Assembly (NCBI RefSeq): GCF_014170375.1
Contig: NZ_LZZW01000040.1
Span: forward strand, 1-64,000
Length of the DNA stretch: 64,000 bases
Direction: 5' to 3'
Source: Variovorax sp. UMC13
GTDB lineage: Bacteria; Pseudomonadota; Gammaproteobacteria; Burkholderiales; Burkholderiaceae_C
The translations under genes were made by a program, and so were the position numbers. The stretch's first letter is position 1, and every line of letters begins with the position of its first letter. Positions 12,067 to 19,967 of this stretch are shown in pieces. Under the pieces are notes generated by a model that searched no databases, was not told the origin of the DNA, and saw only the letters and a program-made list of their open reading frames with translations.

Positions 12067-13293
12067 TTAGGCCTGCTGCGCGAGCGGCATGCCCTGTTCG
12101 ACCAGACCCGCGTGCAGGGCGGCACCCAGGGGCAGGATCTCGTCGTTGAAGTCGTAGCGGCTGTTGTGCAGCGAGGTGCTGCCGGCGCCGCTGCTGCCGC
12201 CCTGGCCGATGCGCAGGTAGGCGCCCGGCTTGACCTGCAGCATGAAGGAGAAATCCTCGGCGCCCATGCTGGGCTCCATGTCGCGCTCGACATGCTCGGC
12301 CCCCACCAGGCGCTCGGCCACGTCGGCGGCGAAGGCGGCCTCGCGCGCGGTGTTGATCGTGGCCGGGTAGATGCGCTCGTAGTTCACGCTCGCGCTGGCA
12401 CCGAAGCCCAGTGCCACGCCGCTGCAGAGTTCGCGCAGGCGGTGCTCGATCATGTCCTGCACCTCGGTGCTGAAGGTGCGCACCGTGCCAACCAGCGTGG
12501 CCTTGCCGGGGATCACGCTCATCGCGCCCAGGTCGCCCGCCTGCATCGCGCAGATGCTGACCACGGCACTGTCGATCGGGCGCACGTTGCGCGAGACCAG
12601 GCTCTGCGCCGCCGTGATGAGGTGCGCCGACACCAGCACCGGGTCGATGGTCTGGTAGGCATGGGCGCCATGGCCGCCGCGGCCGGTGACGTCGATGGTG
12701 ATGCGGTCGGCCGCGGCCATCATCGCGCCCATGTTGAGGCCGATGGTGCCGGGTTTCATCGAGGGCCAGTTGTGCATGCCGTAGACCGACTGCACCGGGA
12801 AGCGCTCGAACAGGCCGTCCTCGATCATCACGCGCGCGCCGGCGAAGCCTTCCTCGCCGGGCTGGAAGATCAGCACCGCGGTGCCGTCGAAATTGCGGGT
12901 CTGGGCCAGGTAGCGGGCCGCGCCGACCAGCATGGTGGTGTGGCCGTCGTGGCCGCAGCCGTGCATCAGGCCGTGCTTGGCCGACTTCCAGGTGAAGTCG
13001 TTGTGCTCGGTCATGGGCAGCGCGTCCATGTCGGCGCGCAGGCCGATCATCGCGCCGCGCGTGTCGCTGCGCCCGCGGATCAGGGCCACGAAGCCGGTCT
13101 TGCCGATGTTCTCGTGGATCGCGTCGACGCCGCAGGCGCGCAGCGCCTCCTTCACGCGCGCGGCGGTGTAGACCTCCTCGAAGCCGAGCTCGGGGTGCGC
13201 ATGCAGGTCGCGGCGCAGGGCCGTGAGTTCGGGGTGGAATTCCGCGATGTGCGCGAAGGCGCGGCCCGCAGGCCGCAGTCGTGCCGCCTGCAT
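12067..13293 (-). CDS. M20-family metal-dependent amidohydrolase (hippurate hydrolase-like)
   Basis: Cytoplasmic M20D amidohydrolase, 408 residues, likely releasing amino acids from N-acyl or N-aryl conjugates taken up by the surrounding importer. The N-terminus shows 'RRDLHAHPELGFEE', typical of HipO, IAA-amino-acid hydrolases and AbgA. Metal-binding motifs are 'HGCGHDGHTTMLVGAARYL' and 'FQPGEEGFAGARVMIEDGLF', with a further His in 'SVYGMHNWPSMKPG' and in 'LHNSRYDFND' near the end. The dimerisation domain includes 'GGHGAHAYQTIDPV'. It is placed inside the transporter operon, 1 base after the dppB-like stop. That position suggests uptake and hydrolysis of one substrate class. Confidence 0.92.
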   Translation of the reverse strand: MQAARLRPAGRAFAHIAEFHPELTALRRDLHAHPELGFEEVYTAARVKEALRACGVDAIHENIGKTGFVALIRGRSDTRGAMIGLRADMDALPMTEHNDFTWKSAKHGLMHGCGHDGHTTMLVGAARYLAQTRNFDGTAVLIFQPGEEGFAGARVMIEDGLFERFPVQSVYGMHNWPSMKPGTIGLNMGAMMAAADRITIDVTGRGGHGAHAYQTIDPVLVSAHLITAAQSLVSRNVRPIDSAVVSICAMQAGDLGAMSVIPGKATLVGTVRTFSTEVQDMIEHRLRELCSGVALGFGASASVNYERIYPATINTAREAAFAADVAERLVGAEHVERDMEPSMGAEDFSFMLQVKPGAYLRIGQGGSSGAGSTSLHNSRYDFNDEILPLGAALHAGLVEQGMPLAQQA

Positions 13294-13294
13294 C

Positions 13295-14275
13295 TCAGTG
13301 GCCTCCCGCCTTGCCCACGCGCAGGCGCGGATCGACCGCGAAGTACAGCAGGTCGACGACCAGGTTGATGACCACGAAGATCAGCGCGATCAGGCACAGG
13401 TAGGCCGACATCACCGGGATGTCGGCGAAGGTCACGGCCTGGATGAACAGCAGGCCCATGCCCGGCCACTGGAACACGCTCTCGGTGATGATGGCGAAGG
13501 CGATCAGGCCGCCGAGCTGCAGCCCGGTGATGGTCATCACCGGCACCAGCGTGTTCTTCAACGCATGGCCGAAGTGGATGGCGCGGTTGCTCAGGCCGCG
13601 TGCGCGCGCGAACTTGATGTAGTCGGTGCGCAGCACCTCCAGCATCTCGGCGCGCACCAGCCGCATGATCAGCGTGAGCTGGAAGATGGCCAGCGTGATC
13701 GACGGCAGGATCACGTGCATCCAGCCGTCGACGGTGAAGAGCCCGCTGCTCCACCAGCCGAGCTGCACCGTGTCCCCGCGACCGAAACTGGGGAACCAGC
13801 CGAGATGCACCGCGAACACCAGGATCAGCAGGATGCCGATCAGGAAGGTCGGCAGGGAGACCCCGATCAGCGACAGCGTCATGAAGACCTGGCTCATGAA
13901 GGAGCCGCGGCGCAGCGCGGTGTAGACGCCCATCGGGATGCCGATGGCCAGCGCCATCACGCCCGCGACCAGCGCGAGCTCCAGCGTGGCCGGGAAGCGC
14001 TCGCCGATCAGCCGCGAGACCTTGGCGCCCTGGCGCAGGCTCAGGCCGAACTCGCCCTGCACCGCGTTCGAGAGGAAGTGCCAGAACTGGACGAAGAAGG
14101 GTTGGTCCAGGCCCAGGTCCGAGCGCAGCTGCTGGATCTGTTCAGGCTTCGCATCCTGTCCCAAAAGGAACACGACCGGATCGCCGACATACTGGAACAA
14201 CAAGAAGGAGATGAACGCCACCGCGACCATCACGATCGCAGCCTGAAACAGGCGACGCAGAACAAAAGCAAGCAT
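13295..14275 (-). CDS. Dipeptide/oligopeptide ABC transporter permease (DppB/OppB-like)
   Basis: First gene of the six-gene peptide-importer operon, 326 residues. The N-terminal segment 'MLAFVLRRLFQAAIVMVAVA' is the standard DppB start, with 'FLLFQYVGDPVVFLLG' and 'LGLDQPFFVQFWHFL' after it. The permease core ends with 'ALIFVVINLVVDLLYFAVDP', a conserved DppB tail ('N..VDLLY...DPR'). It acts in the inner membrane with the dppC-like subunit. The ATG at 14275 has a plausible purine-rich site (CTCCTGA on the plus strand reads as a ribosome site on the minus). The upstream 150 bases should hold the operon promoter, but I could not fix its hexamers. Confidence 0.92.
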   Translation of the reverse strand: MLAFVLRRLFQAAIVMVAVAFISFLLFQYVGDPVVFLLGQDAKPEQIQQLRSDLGLDQPFFVQFWHFLSNAVQGEFGLSLRQGAKVSRLIGERFPATLELALVAGVMALAIGIPMGVYTALRRGSFMSQVFMTLSLIGVSLPTFLIGILLILVFAVHLGWFPSFGRGDTVQLGWWSSGLFTVDGWMHVILPSITLAIFQLTLIMRLVRAEMLEVLRTDYIKFARARGLSNRAIHFGHALKNTLVPVMTITGLQLGGLIAFAIITESVFQWPGMGLLFIQAVTFADIPVMSAYLCLIALIFVVINLVVDLLYFAVDPRLRVGKAGGH

Positions 14276-14422
14276 TCAGGAGATGGCAGTCAAAAGGATG
14301 AATGCTACAGAGCAAGCACCGTGCCCGACCCCGGGTCAAGCGATGTTGACAAGTGCATGCAGATGCAGTGTGCGCGCACTGTTTTGGACCGAAAAGGCCC
14401 GATCCTGCAAACGACGCGCATG

Positions 14423-14455
14423 AAAAAAGCCGCCCGGCTTGCGCCGGGCGGCTTT
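14423..14455 (-). terminator. Rho-independent terminator of the porin gene
   Basis: On the minus strand AAAGCCGCCCGGC and GCCGGGCGGCTTT form a perfect 13-bp stem with a GCAA tetraloop, followed by a run of six T. It starts about 40 bases after the porin stop codon. This is one of the two most convincing terminators in the window. Confidence 0.92.
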
Positions 14456-14494
14456 GGGTTCTGTCAACCAAGCTGGCCAGAGGCCAGCCAGGGA

Positions 14495-15616
14495 TTAGAA
14501 CGAGTGACGGATACCGAAGTCGTAGCCGTTCGAGCTCTTGTTGGCGGTGCCAGCGATGCCGGTCACAGCGTTGCCGCCCGGGTAGGTCGTGAAGTTCGCG
14601 CCGTTCTTGTTGGACACGTGAGCCAGCGTAGCGTACAGAGCCGTGCGCTTCGACAGGTTGTGCACGTAGCCCAGTGCGAACTTTTGAGCCTTCGGGTCAG
14701 CCGACACGCCGTCGACGTCGAGCTTGACGATCGAGTACGAAGCGCGGATCAGGCCAGCACCGATCGGAGCGGTAGCGCCGAACAGGAAGCCGTTGGCCTT
14801 CGCGTCGGTGTCAGCCAGACCAGCTTGTTGCACGTCGTTCTTGACTTGCGACGCTTCAGCGAAGAGCTTGACGACGCCAAAGTCGTACGAAGCGCCCAGG
14901 TTCAGCGTGTTCACGTCAACCGACGTGGTAGCCGAGTTGAAGGTCTTGCTTTGAGCGTAGGCCAGAGCGACGTCCAGCGGGCCGTTGGCGTAGCCGATGC
15001 GACCGCCTGCATAACGACCGGCCTTCGAGTTGAAGCCCACGTCGTTGTGCACTTGCTCGTCCAGGCCGAGTTGTACTTGACCGTAGAAACCACCCAGGTT
15101 CGGCGGCAGGAAGTAGCCGATGGTGTTGCTGGCGCGGACGTAGTTGCCGTCGGTCAGAGCACCTGCGGGCAGGCCACCGATCAGGCCACCAGCGTTGTGG
15201 ATGGTCGAGATCAGGTTCGTGCCGGCGCCGTTGGTGCCGAACGGATCGAACACGGTGTCGTTCCAGAAGGTCGGGGTGTAGTCACGGCCGAGGCGGATTT
15301 CACCGAAACCACCCGACAGGCTCACGGTCGAACGACGCGTGAAGTTGAAGGCGCGCACTTGGCTGCCGTCGTCGTTCGACAGGGGAGCTTCGAGCCAGAA
15401 ACCAGCAGCCAGGCCGCCACCGAGGTCTTCGGTGCCGCGGAAGCCCAGACGGCTGGAGTTGTAGCCGCCGTTACCCAGCACGGTCTGGCTTTGACCATCC
15501 TTGACCGAGTAGTGGCTGACCGAAGCGTCGACGATACCGAACAGGGTGACCGACGACTGGGCCGAGGCAACACCGGCAGCAGCCAGAACAGCCAGAGCAA
15601 CTAGGGATTTTTTCAT
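14495..15616 (-). CDS. Gram-negative general porin (OmpC-like, trimeric)
   Basis: Outer-membrane 16-strand porin, 373 residues, allowing diffusion of small hydrophilic solutes. The signal peptide is 'MKKSLVALAVLAAAGVASAQ', followed by 'SSVTLFGIVDASVSHY', the first strand typical of betaproteobacterial porins. The end 'GYDFGIRHSF' has the C-terminal Phe needed for assembly by the BAM complex. 'GFRGTEDLGGGLAAGFWLE' is the conserved early strand pair. The ATG at 15616 is preceded on the minus strand by a GGAGA ribosome site; upstream extensions to 15757 lack sense. Codon use is less GC-extreme than its neighbours, as is common for highly expressed genes. It is monocistronic, ending at a strong terminator. 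Confidence 0.95.
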   Translation of the reverse strand: MKKSLVALAVLAAAGVASAQSSVTLFGIVDASVSHYSVKDGQSQTVLGNGGYNSSRLGFRGTEDLGGGLAAGFWLEAPLSNDDGSQVRAFNFTRRSTVSLSGGFGEIRLGRDYTPTFWNDTVFDPFGTNGAGTNLISTIHNAGGLIGGLPAGALTDGNYVRASNTIGYFLPPNLGGFYGQVQLGLDEQVHNDVGFNSKAGRYAGGRIGYANGPLDVALAYAQSKTFNSATTSVDVNTLNLGASYDFGVVKLFAEASQVKNDVQQAGLADTDAKANGFLFGATAPIGAGLIRASYSIVKLDVDGVSADPKAQKFALGYVHNLSKRTALYATLAHVSNKNGANFTTYPGGNAVTGIAGTANKSSNGYDFGIRHSF

Positions 15617-15898
15617 TGCAAGTTTCTCCAAGGTTAAACATAGGGCTCCGGTGCAGAGAGAACGCTGTGCTGAACACTTTGCGCTCCCACCGGACCCCGG
15701 GCCAACCTCCTTTTGGGAAGTTGTTGCTATTGCACCAGACCATCCGCGGCAGGGCAAAAGAATTCACCCGAAATGTCGACTGGGCCGCGCCTTTCGTTGC
15801 AAAGATGCGACAAAGCACCTCGCACCCCCAAAACCCCACCATGTGAAAAGCGACGAGGCCTCAAGGCACACGGGCGGCCACCGCGTCAGAATGACTGA

Positions 15899-16528
15899 AT
15901 GCTTCGCTCCATCGACCCGTTTCTCGTGGCCGCCGACTCGGCCTTGCGCACCCTGTTCGCCAAACCGCACGCCACGCGCGCCACACCCGCACCGGAGTCC
16001 GCTCCCTCGGAACTGACGCCGGCCCAACGCAAGGAGGCCGGCGCATTGATGCGGGTGAACCATGTGGGAGAGGTGTGCGCCCAGGCGCTCTACACGGCGC
16101 AGGCGGCATCGACCCGCGACCCGGTCCTGCGCGCGCACTTCATGGAGGCCGCGCAGGAAGAGACCGATCACCTGGCCTGGACCCGCGAGCGTCTGGATGC
16201 ACTGGGGGACCGACCTTCCTGGCTCAATCCGCTCTGGTATGCCGGCGCCTTCGGGCTGGGCCTGCTGGCCGGACGCGCGGGCGATCCGCTGAGCCTGGGC
16301 TTCGTGGCCGAAACCGAACGGCAGGTCGAGGCGCACCTCGACAGCCACCTCGACCGCCTGCCCGCGGGCGACACCGCATCACGGGCCGTGGTGACGCAGA
16401 TGAAGCTGGACGAGGCGCGCCACGCTGCCCAGGCCTGGGACGCCGGCGCCACCGACCTGCCGGCGCCGGCCAAGCTGCTGATGCGGGCCGCCTCCAAGGT
16501 CATGACCACGATGGCGCACCGGATCTGA
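15899..16528 (+). CDS. coq7: 2-polyprenyl-3-methyl-6-methoxy-1,4-benzoquinone monooxygenase
   Basis: Di-iron hydroxylase of ubiquinone biosynthesis (Coq7/UbiF-equivalent), 209 residues, peripheral to the inner membrane. The carboxylate-bridged iron site is visible as 'MRVNHVGEVCAQALY', 'AAQEETDHLAWTRERLD', 'ETERQVEAHLDSHL' and 'MKLDEARHAAQAWDAG', giving the expected E...ExxH...E...ExxH pattern in a four-helix bundle. The start ATG at 15899 yields 'MLRSIDPFLVAADSALRTLF', the usual Coq7 start in Burkholderiales. It is convergent with the OsmC-like gene and has about 280 bases between it and the divergent porin, where I see no further gene. Confidence 0.95.
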   Translation: MLRSIDPFLVAADSALRTLFAKPHATRATPAPESAPSELTPAQRKEAGALMRVNHVGEVCAQALYTAQAASTRDPVLRAHFMEAAQEETDHLAWTRERLDALGDRPSWLNPLWYAGAFGLGLLAGRAGDPLSLGFVAETERQVEAHLDSHLDRLPAGDTASRAVVTQMKLDEARHAAQAWDAGATDLPAPAKLLMRAASKVMTTMAHRI

Positions 16529-16551
16529 GACCCTGAGACCCAGGTCTTCGC

Positions 16552-17001
16552 TCAGCGCTCGATCAGGTCGAAGCTGGTCGTGATCTCGGCGGTCTTGCCC
16601 AGCATGATGCTGGCCGAGCAGTAGGTCTCGTGGCTCAGCGCGATGGCGCGCTCGACGGCCGCAGCCGGGATGCCCTTGCCGGTCACGGTGAAGTGCATGT
16701 GGATCTTGGTGAACACCTTGGGATCGGTCTCGGCGCGTTCGCTGGTGAGCTTGACGCTGCAGCCTTCCACCGCATGTCGACCGCGCTTGAGGATCAGCAC
16801 CACGTCGTAGGCGGTGCAGCCGCCGGTGCCGGCGAGCAAGGTTTCCATGGGGCGCGGCGCAAGGTTCTGGCCGCCGTTCTGCGGCTTGGCGGCATCGGGG
16901 GCCCCGTCCATCGTGAGGACGTGACCGCTGCCGGTCTCCGCCACGAAGCCCATGGCCGATCGCGTGCCCGCGTTGCCGGTCCAGCTGACTGTGCATTCCA
17001 T
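16552..17001 (-). CDS. OsmC family protein (YhfA-like)
   Basis: Small cytoplasmic OsmC/Ohr-superfamily protein, 149 residues, likely a thiol-dependent peroxidase or a related YhfA-type protein. Two conserved cysteines are seen: one in 'LAGTGGCTAYDVVLILKRG' and one in 'SHETYCSASIML'. 'GQNLAPRPMETLLAGTGGC' is the YhfA-like approach to the first Cys. The start at 17001 (MECTVSW) is chosen because a GGAG ribosome site stands nine bases before it on the minus strand, while the ATG at 17016 has none. It lies 23 bases from coq7 in convergent orientation. Its physiological substrate is not evident. Confidence 0.85.
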   Translation of the reverse strand: MECTVSWTGNAGTRSAMGFVAETGSGHVLTMDGAPDAAKPQNGGQNLAPRPMETLLAGTGGCTAYDVVLILKRGRHAVEGCSVKLTSERAETDPKVFTKIHMHFTVTGKGIPAAAVERAIALSHETYCSASIMLGKTAEITTSFDLIER

Positions 17002-17085
17002 GTCCAGAAACTCCATAAAAGTAGGCGCTACCGTCTAAAAGTCACGGTGGCGGCCCGATTTGTGTGGGAAAAGCATCACTGCTTG

Positions 17086-17113
17086 TTGCATTGCAGCAAA
17101 CAACCGATATACT
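17086..17113 (+). promoter_or_regulatory. Sigma-70-type promoter for the putative small RNA
   Basis: TTGCAT (17086-17091) and TATACT (17108-17113) are separated by 16 bases, a good match to a housekeeping promoter. Initiation would be near 17119-17121, just before the first hairpin of the candidate RNA. No gene start codon with a ribosome site follows within the next 90 bases. Confidence 0.6.
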
Positions 17114-17118
17114 TTATT

Positions 17119-17209
17119 TCATCGCACACGAAGCCGTGTGCACCGGTTGTCTCCTCCACCCTCTCAATTGGTGGATTTAGCCCCGAGTCGCAAGACTCGG
17201 GGCTTTTTT
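17119..17209 (+). ncRNA. Putative intergenic small RNA, about 90 nt
   Basis: Three hairpins follow the promoter. Hairpin 1 pairs GCACACG with CGTGTGC around AAGC (17124-17141). An unpaired ACCGGTTGTCTCC segment follows. Hairpin 2 pairs TCCACC with GGTGGA around CTCTCAATT (17155-17175). Hairpin 3 is a strong intrinsic terminator (17180-17209). The pyrimidine-rich CTCCTCC stretch could pair with ribosome-binding sites. No reading frame of note is present. I do not recognise the family. It could instead be an attenuated leader of ilvA, but a 197-base gap filled with repeats separates the two. Confidence 0.6.
17180..17209 (+). terminator. Rho-independent terminator of the putative small RNA
   Basis: GCCCCGAGTC and GACTCGGGGC form a perfect 10-bp stem with a GCAA tetraloop followed by TTTTTT. 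No annotated gene on this strand ends nearby (coq7 stops 650 bases upstream, with an opposite-strand gene between), which is the main argument for a separate short transcript here. Confidence 0.9.
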
Positions 17210-17220
17210 CTTGGCGGCTG

Positions 17221-17355
17221 TCCCACCCCCGAAGCGCTTTCAGCGCTTCCCCCTCGAGGGGGCACCTGTCCCACCCCCGACGCGCTTTCAGCGCCTCCCC
17301 CTCAAGGGGGCGACACCGGGGCGGCCTGGCGAAGCCAGTTCCGCGGTGTCCCTGG
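17221..17355. repeat. Dispersed GC-rich palindromic repeat, copy 2 (tandem)
   Basis: Two adjacent units occupy the space before ilvA. The first (17221-17263) is partial: TCCCACCCCCGA, hairpin AGCGCTTTCAGCGCT, CCCCCTCGAGGGGG. The second (17269-17355) is complete and adds GGCCTGGCGAAGCCAG and TTCCGCGGTGTCCCTGG. The units differ by a few bases in their shared part. The family also occurs at 10357-10449 and 48331-48430. Together with the small RNA it accounts for most of the 400-base gap between the OsmC-like gene and ilvA. Confidence 0.7.
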
Positions 17356-17405
17356 AATGGCTTGCGCCGGCCTGGGGGGCAGTGGAAAACTATGATCGGC
17401 GTTCC

Positions 17406-18959
17406 ATGCCACAGAACACCCCCCCGCTGACCCCCGCCGATTACCTCAAGCGCATCCTGACCGCCCGCGTCTACGACGTCGCGGTGGAATCGGCCCTCGA
17501 ACCCGCCCGCGCCCTGAGCGCGCGCATCGGCAACACCGTCCTGCTCAAGCGCGAAGACCAGCAGCCGGTGTTCAGCTTCAAGCTGCGCGGCGCCTACAAC
17601 AAGATGGCCAAGCTCAGCACCGAGCAGCTGGCCAACGGCGTGATCTGCGCCTCGGCCGGCAACCACGCCCAGGGCGTGGCGCTGAGCGCCCGCACCCTCG
17701 GGACCCGCGCGGTGGTCGTGATGCCGGTCACCACGCCCCAGCTCAAGATCGACGCGGTGCGCGCGCTCGGCGGCGAGGTCGCGCTGTTCGGCGACAGCTA
17801 CTCCGACGCCTACGGCCACGCGCTGGAGCTGCAGGCGGCCCAGGGCCTGACCTTCGTCCACCCCTTCGACGATCCGGACGTGATCGCCGGCCAGGGCACG
17901 ATCGCCATGGAGATCCTGCGCCAGCACCAGGGGCGTCTCGACGCGGTCTTCGTTGCCATCGGTGGTGGCGGCCTGATCTCGGGCGTCGCCAACTACATCA
18001 AGGCCGTGCGCCCGGAGATCAAGGTGATCGGCGTGCAGATGAACGACTCCGACGCCATGATGCAGTCGGTCGCGGCGCACGAACGCGTCACGCTGCCCGA
18101 CGTGGGCCTGTTCTCGGACGGCACCGCCGTCAAGCTGGTGGGCGAGGAGACCTTCCGCATCGCGCGCGACCTGGTCGACGACTTCATCACGGTCGACACC
18201 GACGCCGTCTGCGCCGGCATCAAGGACGTGTTCATCGACACCCGCAGCATCGTCGAGCCGGCCGGCGCGCTGGCCGTGGCGGCGATCAAGGAATACGTCG
18301 AGCGCCACGGCACGCGCGGCGAGACCTATGCCGCGATCCTGTGCGGCGCGAACATGAACTTCGACCGGCTGCGCTTCGTGGCCGAGCGCGCCGAAGTCGG
18401 CGAGGAGCGCGAGGCGCTGTTCGCCGTGACCATTCCCGAGGCGCGCGGCAGCTTCCGCCGCTTCTGCGAACTGGTCAGCACGCTGCCGGGCGCGTCGCGC
18501 AACGTGACCGAGTTCAACTACCGCATCAGCGACACCAAGGAGGCGCATGTGTTCGTCGGCCTGACGACCACCGTGCGCGGCGAATCCACCACCATCGCCG
18601 GCACCTTCGAGGCCCACGGCTTCGGCGCCATCGACCTGACGCACGACGAGCTGGCCAAGGAGCACATCCGCCACATGGTCGGCGGCCGCACCGGCCTGGC
18701 CCACGACGAACGGCTGCTGCGCTTCGTGTTCCCCGAGCGGCCGGGTGCGCTGCTGAAGTTCCTGAACATGATGCGGCCCAACTGGAACATCAGCCTGTTC
18801 CACTACCGCAACCAGGGCGCGGACTACGGGCGCATCCTGGTCGGGCTGCAGGTGCCCACCGGCGACCACGCGGCCTTCGACGAGTTCCTGAAGACGCTGG
18901 GCTATCCCTTCGTGGAAGAGACCGCGAACCCGGTCTACCGGCTGTTCCTGCAGGCCTGA
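17406..18959 (+). CDS. ilvA: Threonine ammonia-lyase, biosynthetic
   Basis: PLP-dependent deamination of threonine to 2-oxobutanoate, the first step to isoleucine, in the cytoplasm. The 517 residues match the long, biosynthetic form. The catalytic domain has the PLP lysine in 'VFSFKLRGAYNKM' (K59), the 'SAGNHAQGVALS' substrate loop and the glycine-rich phosphate loop 'AIGGGGLISGVANY'. Two C-terminal ACT-like domains begin near 'ALFAVTIPEARGSFRRFC' and 'LLRFVFPERPGALLKFLN', which in this family sense isoleucine and valine. The ATG at 17406 gives the usual 'MPQNTPPLTPADYLKRIL' start. It stands alone between the repeat region and a convergent GspC-like gene. Confidence 0.95.
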   Translation: MPQNTPPLTPADYLKRILTARVYDVAVESALEPARALSARIGNTVLLKREDQQPVFSFKLRGAYNKMAKLSTEQLANGVICASAGNHAQGVALSARTLGTRAVVVMPVTTPQLKIDAVRALGGEVALFGDSYSDAYGHALELQAAQGLTFVHPFDDPDVIAGQGTIAMEILRQHQGRLDAVFVAIGGGGLISGVANYIKAVRPEIKVIGVQMNDSDAMMQSVAAHERVTLPDVGLFSDGTAVKLVGEETFRIARDLVDDFITVDTDAVCAGIKDVFIDTRSIVEPAGALAVAAIKEYVERHGTRGETYAAILCGANMNFDRLRFVAERAEVGEEREALFAVTIPEARGSFRRFCELVSTLPGASRNVTEFNYRISDTKEAHVFVGLTTTVRGESTTIAGTFEAHGFGAIDLTHDELAKEHIRHMVGGRTGLAHDERLLRFVFPERPGALLKFLNMMRPNWNISLFHYRNQGADYGRILVGLQVPTGDHAAFDEFLKTLGYPFVEETANPVYRLFLQA

Positions 18960-18969
18960 GCGAAAGGTC

Positions 18970-19467
18970 TCAGCTGTTACCCGCGGTCACGGGTGCGGGC
19001 GGCGCGGGAATCGCCATGGCCTGCGCCGGCAGCTGCAGCGTGATCGCCGTGGGCGAACCGACGCTGCCGCCCAGCGCGGCGCTGCGCACGCTCACCGATT
19101 GCAGCACGTAGCCGTCGACCAGCCGGCTGCCGACGCGGAAGGGCCGTGCCGGCTTGCCGTCGACGGCGATCAGCGCGGCGCCCTGCCGGGCACTGTCGGC
19201 CACCACGCCCAGCAGGACGAAGCGGCTGGCCGCCTGGGGCGTCGCGACGGCGGCGGCCGTCTTGTCCGAGGGCGCACCGAAGAGCTGCGCCACCGCCGCG
19301 GAATCGATCGTCGCGACCGCCACGCCGGCCACCGGGGGCGGGGCCAGCCCGTCGCTGGGCGACGCCAGCCGCAGTCCCCAGAACACCACACTGGCCGCAG
19401 CCAGCGCCCACACCCCGAGGGTGGCGGTGGCGGCGGGCCAGCGAGGAGATGCGTAGAGAAGCGACAT
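18970..19467 (-). CDS. gspC: Type II secretion GspC-like protein (HR domain only)
   Basis: Inner-membrane protein of 165 residues resembling the first half of GspC. It has one N-terminal membrane helix ('TLGVWALAAASVVFWGLRLA') and a periplasmic homology-region-like domain with 'AQLFGAP', 'RFVLLGVVADSARQGAALIA' and 'RPFRVGSRLVDGYVLQSVSV'. In T2SS the HR domain contacts the secretin GspD and links the inner and outer membrane parts. The PDZ or coiled-coil end of standard GspC (about 270-300 residues) is absent. It is divergent from the gspG-F operon by about 60 bases, so shared control is likely. The assignment rests on domain pattern and context. Confidence 0.75.
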   Translation of the reverse strand: MSLLYASPRWPAATATLGVWALAAASVVFWGLRLASPSDGLAPPPVAGVAVATIDSAAVAQLFGAPSDKTAAAVATPQAASRFVLLGVVADSARQGAALIAVDGKPARPFRVGSRLVDGYVLQSVSVRSAALGGSVGSPTAITLQLPAQAMAIPAPPAPVTAGNS

Positions 19468-19526
19468 GGGGCCGGATTATCATGCAGCGACGCACTCCCT
19501 TCATGTCAACGACCGATACTTTTCCC

Positions 19527-19967
19527 ATGTCTTCCTACCGCAGCCCTACCGCACGCGCCCTGCAGCGCGGCTTCACGCTGATCGAACTGATGGTGGTGCT
19601 GGTCATCATCGGCGTGCTGGCCGCGCTGATCGTGCCCAACGTGATCGGCCGCGCCGACGACGCGCGCGCCACCGCCGCCAAGACCGACGTCAACAACATC
19701 ATGCAGGCGCTCAAGCTGTACCGCCTGGACAACCAGCGCTACCCGACGGCCGAGCAAGGCCTGCAGGCGCTGGTGACGCGCCCCACCACCGGCCCCGCCG
19801 CCCCGAACTGGAAGCCCTACGTCGACAAGCTGCCCAACGACCCCTGGGGCCGCCCCTACCAGTACCTGAACCCTGGCATCAAGGGTGAGATCGACGTGCT
19901 CTCGCTGGGCGCCGACGGTCAGCCCGGCGGGGAGGGCAACAATGCCGACATCGGCAGCTGGCAGTAA
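19527..19967 (+). CDS. gspG: Type II secretion major pseudopilin GspG
   Basis: Major pseudopilin forming the periplasmic pseudopilus, 146 residues. The prepilin cleavage site is 'RG-FTLIELMVVLVIIGVLA' with Glu at position 5 after cleavage. The C-terminal signature is 'YPTAEQGLQALVTRP' and 'NDPWGRPYQYLNPG', with the calcium-site region 'LSLGADGQPGGEG'. The ATG at 19527 gives a short basic leader; an in-frame ATG at 19503 adds eight residues and cannot be excluded, since neither has a strong ribosome site. It is the first gene of a continuous eleven-gene operon through gspF. Processing needs GspO, which is not in this window. Confidence 0.93.
   Translation: MSSYRSPTARALQRGFTLIELMVVLVIIGVLAALIVPNVIGRADDARATAAKTDVNNIMQALKLYRLDNQRYPTAEQGLQALVTRPTTGPAAPNWKPYVDKLPNDPWGRPYQYLNPGIKGEIDVLSLGADGQPGGEGNNADIGSWQ

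Noticed and set aside
17180..17405. Transcription attenuator of ilvA
   Set aside because: No leader peptide with Ile, Val, Leu or Thr codons precedes the terminator, and no competing antiterminator pairing was visible; a separate small RNA fits better. Not fully excluded.
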